A stretch of 8,162 nucleotides of DNA from Candidatus Peregrinibacteria bacterium (GTDB lineage: Bacteria > Patescibacteriota > Gracilibacteria > UBA1369 > LOWO2-01-FULL-3): assembly GCA_014728975.1 (NCBI GenBank), contig WJKQ01000063.1:1-8162 (forward strand). Reading direction: 5' to 3'. The stretch's first letter is position 1. The number at the start of each line of letters is the position of its first letter. The notes below the pieces were generated by a model that worked only from the letters and a program-made list of their open reading frames with translations, was not told where the DNA came from and did not search any database. This document shows positions 6,599 through 8,162 of the stretch, in pieces. The position numbers and the translations under genes were made by a program.

Positions 6599-7522
6599 TT
6601 AATAAACCGGTGTAAGCCATTTATTGTACCCGTCCAGGCTGCCGGTTGATGCCCGTTCAAATATATTTTTTATCTTTATTGTATTTTTGCCTATTTTTCC
6701 GGTTCCAATCTTTCTTTTATCAACACTTCTTATCCATGCCACTTTTGCCGCTGTTCCCGAGAAAAATAATTCATCAAAAGTATATAACATTGAACGATCA
6801 ATCAATTCTTCGTGAACTTCGAGGCCGAGTTCATTCTCAAAAAGTTCAATTAATGTTTTTCTTGTTATTCCGTTTAAGATATTTGCTCCAAGCGGTGGTG
6901 TGTAAACTATGTTGTCCTTAATTCCGAAAATATTCGCGCCGCTTGCCTCGCAGACTTTCCCGTCCCGATTAAGAAAAACGGCTTCATCGTAACCATTTTG
7001 TACAGCTTCTGTTTTAGCGAGGGCGGAGTTGGCATAAGCTCCGGTGATTTTGGCTTTTACCGAAAACTGGTCGTCATCAAATCTTCTCCAGCTGGACACG
7101 CATACATTTAAGCCGTTTTCCGTATTAAAATATTCTTTTAAAGAAATCATATATACCGCAAGATCATCTTTCTGGTTATCAAAGCGCGGTGTTAAGGCTG
7201 TTGAGGCAGAATACAGTGTCGGTCGGATATAAATATCTTCTTTAATATTATTTTTTTTGGCGAGATCTATTAATATTTTTTGAAATCGTGGATAGCTGTA
7301 GTTTAGTTTCATCCCAAGAATTTTCGCGGATTCTTTAACCCTTTTATAATGGTCATCCAGCCGGAATAAATAAAGGTTTTTATTCTGTTTATTCCAGTTC
7401 CCGCGGATCCCCGTAAAGCACCCCAACCCATATTGGAGAGCCTTACACATAACTGAGACTTTCGCTTCAGCCGTTTTGCCAATCTTATTATTGATATAGC
7501 TGTATTGAAAAACTTTACTCAT
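6599..7522 (-). CDS. ilvE: branched-chain amino acid aminotransferase (class IV, PLP)
   Basis: This 307-residue fold-type IV aminotransferase transfers an amino group between glutamate and the 2-oxo acids of Val, Ile and Leu, the last step of the pathway. Lys158 in VKAKITGAYANS aligns with the PLP-binding lysine of E. coli IlvE (AKAGGNY). Glu193 in CEASGANIFG matches the class IV signature and should bind the pyridine nitrogen. NGITR (217-221) and SGTAA (255-259) form the phosphate and substrate loops. The N-terminal ALQYGLGCFTGIR (28-40) and YIRPTLY (98-104) are also typical of branched-chain over D-amino acid aminotransferases. It starts 10 bases after the LeuA-type gene and ends 9 bases before ilvC, placing it firmly in the ilv operon. 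The ATG at 7522 follows AACCTTTCCTAA, with no Shine-Dalgarno site. Confidence 0.94.
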   Translation of the reverse strand: MSKVFQYSYINNKIGKTAEAKVSVMCKALQYGLGCFTGIRGNWNKQNKNLYLFRLDDHYKRVKESAKILGMKLNYSYPRFQKILIDLAKKNNIKEDIYIRPTLYSASTALTPRFDNQKDDLAVYMISLKEYFNTENGLNVCVSSWRRFDDDQFSVKAKITGAYANSALAKTEAVQNGYDEAVFLNRDGKVCEASGANIFGIKDNIVYTPPLGANILNGITRKTLIELFENELGLEVHEELIDRSMLYTFDELFFSGTAAKVAWIRSVDKRKIGTGKIGKNTIKIKNIFERASTGSLDGYNKWLTPVY

Positions 7523-7532
7523 TTAGGAAAGG

Positions 7533-8162
7533 TTATTTTTTGTTTTTATAGTATAGGAAATTATAACATTTCTCAAAAGCGCTTACAGAAGCGACGATTA
7601 CATCCGGAGATGTCGCCTGTGCAATTATCCTGTTTCCATTTTTATCAACTGCGGTCATTACTACCTTTACTGAAGCATCCACCCCGCCCGTAAAGATCTC
7701 CACGTTGTAGTCGATAAGTTTTATGTAGAGTTTGTCGTGTTCTTTAAAACTTTTCTTGATCGCTTTTATTATCGCGTCCACTGTACCGACTCCCGTTGCC
7801 TGTCCTATCAGTGTCTTCTTTCCATATCGGATTTTGGTGCTTGCCTGAGCTTTTTTATATTTCGACGTTTTCGTTTCGAAATCGATTACCTCCAAATATT
7901 TATTTTTTTGTCCATATTCGTCGAGATGCTCCTCAATGATATTTTGGAGATCCTGTTTTGTCATGGTTTTTCCTTTGGTTTCAAATGCTTTTATGCTTTC
8001 AAGGGTGACGTTAAGTATCGGTTTTTGAAGATTTATCGCAAATTCGTTTTTGATAATTTTTTTCAATTTAGGAAGTTCGGGGATTTTTTCCCAGAGAATT
8101 TTCTGCTTGTTTTTAATTCCTTCTTTTTGAATGTTGTAGAGCTTGTACTTGAGATAGTTGTC
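7533..8162 (-). CDS. C-terminal part of a LeuA-type (isopropylmalate/citramalate synthase family) protein, cut by the window edge
   Basis: The frame stays open to the window end, so 209 residues are visible and the N-terminus lies outside. A start at the TTG at 8066 is unlikely, as the 32 codons before it translate sensibly (SD-free, Lys-rich helical linker). Visible residues 1-85 are helical; the section ending in KGKTMTKQDLQNIIEE resembles the linker before the regulatory domain in LeuA proteins. Residues about 88-205 form the LeuA allosteric/dimerisation domain: ATGVGTVDAIIKAI (122-135), LIDYNVEIFTGGVDASVKV (149-167) and SPDVIVASVSAF (185-196), matching the family pattern GxGPVDA, DYxV, DAxAxV and DIIxAS. 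In complete enzymes this domain binds leucine (LeuA) or isoleucine (CimA) as feedback inhibitor; the wording is closer to LeuA than to CimA. The catalytic TIM barrel, if present, is outside the window, so leuA, cimA or a separate paralogue cannot be told apart. Confidence 0.85.
   Translation of the reverse strand, partial: DNYLKYKLYNIQKEGIKNKQKILWEKIPELPKLKKIIKNEFAINLQKPILNVTLESIKAFETKGKTMTKQDLQNIIEEHLDEYGQKNKYLEVIDFETKTSKYKKAQASTKIRYGKKTLIGQATGVGTVDAIIKAIKKSFKEHDKLYIKLIDYNVEIFTGGVDASVKVVMTAVDKNGNRIIAQATSPDVIVASVSAFEKCYNFLYYKNKK

Noticed and set aside
5961..6921. Plus-strand open frames opposite ilvC and ilvE
   Set aside because: They overlap strongly conserved enzyme genes on the other strand and show no independent coding sign.
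8064..8066. TTG as start of a stand-alone 177-residue protein
   Set aside because: The frame is open upstream to the window edge with sensible codons, so this is an internal leucine codon of a longer gene.
1..8162. CRISPR arrays, insertion sequences, phage genes, toxin-antitoxin or defence genes
   Set aside because: No regularly spaced repeats, transposase motifs or matching proteins are visible on either strand.
1..8162. Alternative genetic code with TGA as glycine
   Set aside because: TGA ends ilvB exactly at the ilvN start, and all conserved proteins read through full length under the standard code with no internal TGA.

Overview
The window is an AT-rich stretch of bacterial chromosome. 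A partial tRNA-Thr gene sits on the + strand at the left edge, and every protein-coding gene lies on the - strand. It reads as housekeeping and metabolic DNA: I see no transposase, phage gene, CRISPR array or defence module. TGA acts as a normal stop (it ends ilvB) and all frames are intact under the standard code, so the TGA=Gly code of some candidate phyla does not apply. None of the seven visible protein start sites has a recognisable Shine-Dalgarno sequence. Together with a ketol-acid reductoisomerase of the Bacteroidota/fungal-like type, this would fit Bacteroidota or one of the candidate-phylum lineages that rarely use Shine-Dalgarno. I cannot fix the taxon from the sequence alone.

Right part (3548-8162, read right to left): a compact branched-chain amino acid operon. 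In transcription order it holds the C-terminal part of a LeuA-type (isopropylmalate/citramalate synthase family) protein cut by the window edge, ilvE (branched-chain aminotransferase), ilvC (ketol-acid reductoisomerase), ilvB (acetolactate synthase large subunit) and ilvN (small ACT-domain regulatory subunit). Gaps are 10, 9 and 1 bases, followed by an ATGA overlap between ilvB and ilvN. IlvB/IlvN make acetolactate or acetohydroxybutyrate, IlvC converts these to dihydroxy acids, and IlvE carries out the final transamination to Val, Ile and Leu. The LeuA-type protein would feed the leucine branch or, if a citramalate synthase, isoleucine. The dehydratase ilvD and leuB/C/D are not in the window.

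Middle part (2899-3547): a four-helix small membrane protein of unknown function with a possible -10 element of its own. It is followed by a clear intrinsic terminator (2971-2995), the first GC-rich terminator downstream of the ilv genes, so this gene may be partly co-transcribed with them.

Left part (79-2898): an unrecognised soluble protein of about 299 residues behind a good sigma-70-type promoter, then an SLC13/DASS-family anion transporter with two RCK_C (TrkA_C) domains in its central cytoplasmic loop. The transporter stops five bases from the 3' end of the convergently oriented tRNA-Thr.

The most notable points are the acetolactate synthase, where three residues that normally contact the thiamine diphosphate/Mg2+ cofactor are changed; the absence of Shine-Dalgarno sites; and the orphan 299-residue protein. 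I found no convincing evidence for a new multi-gene system.
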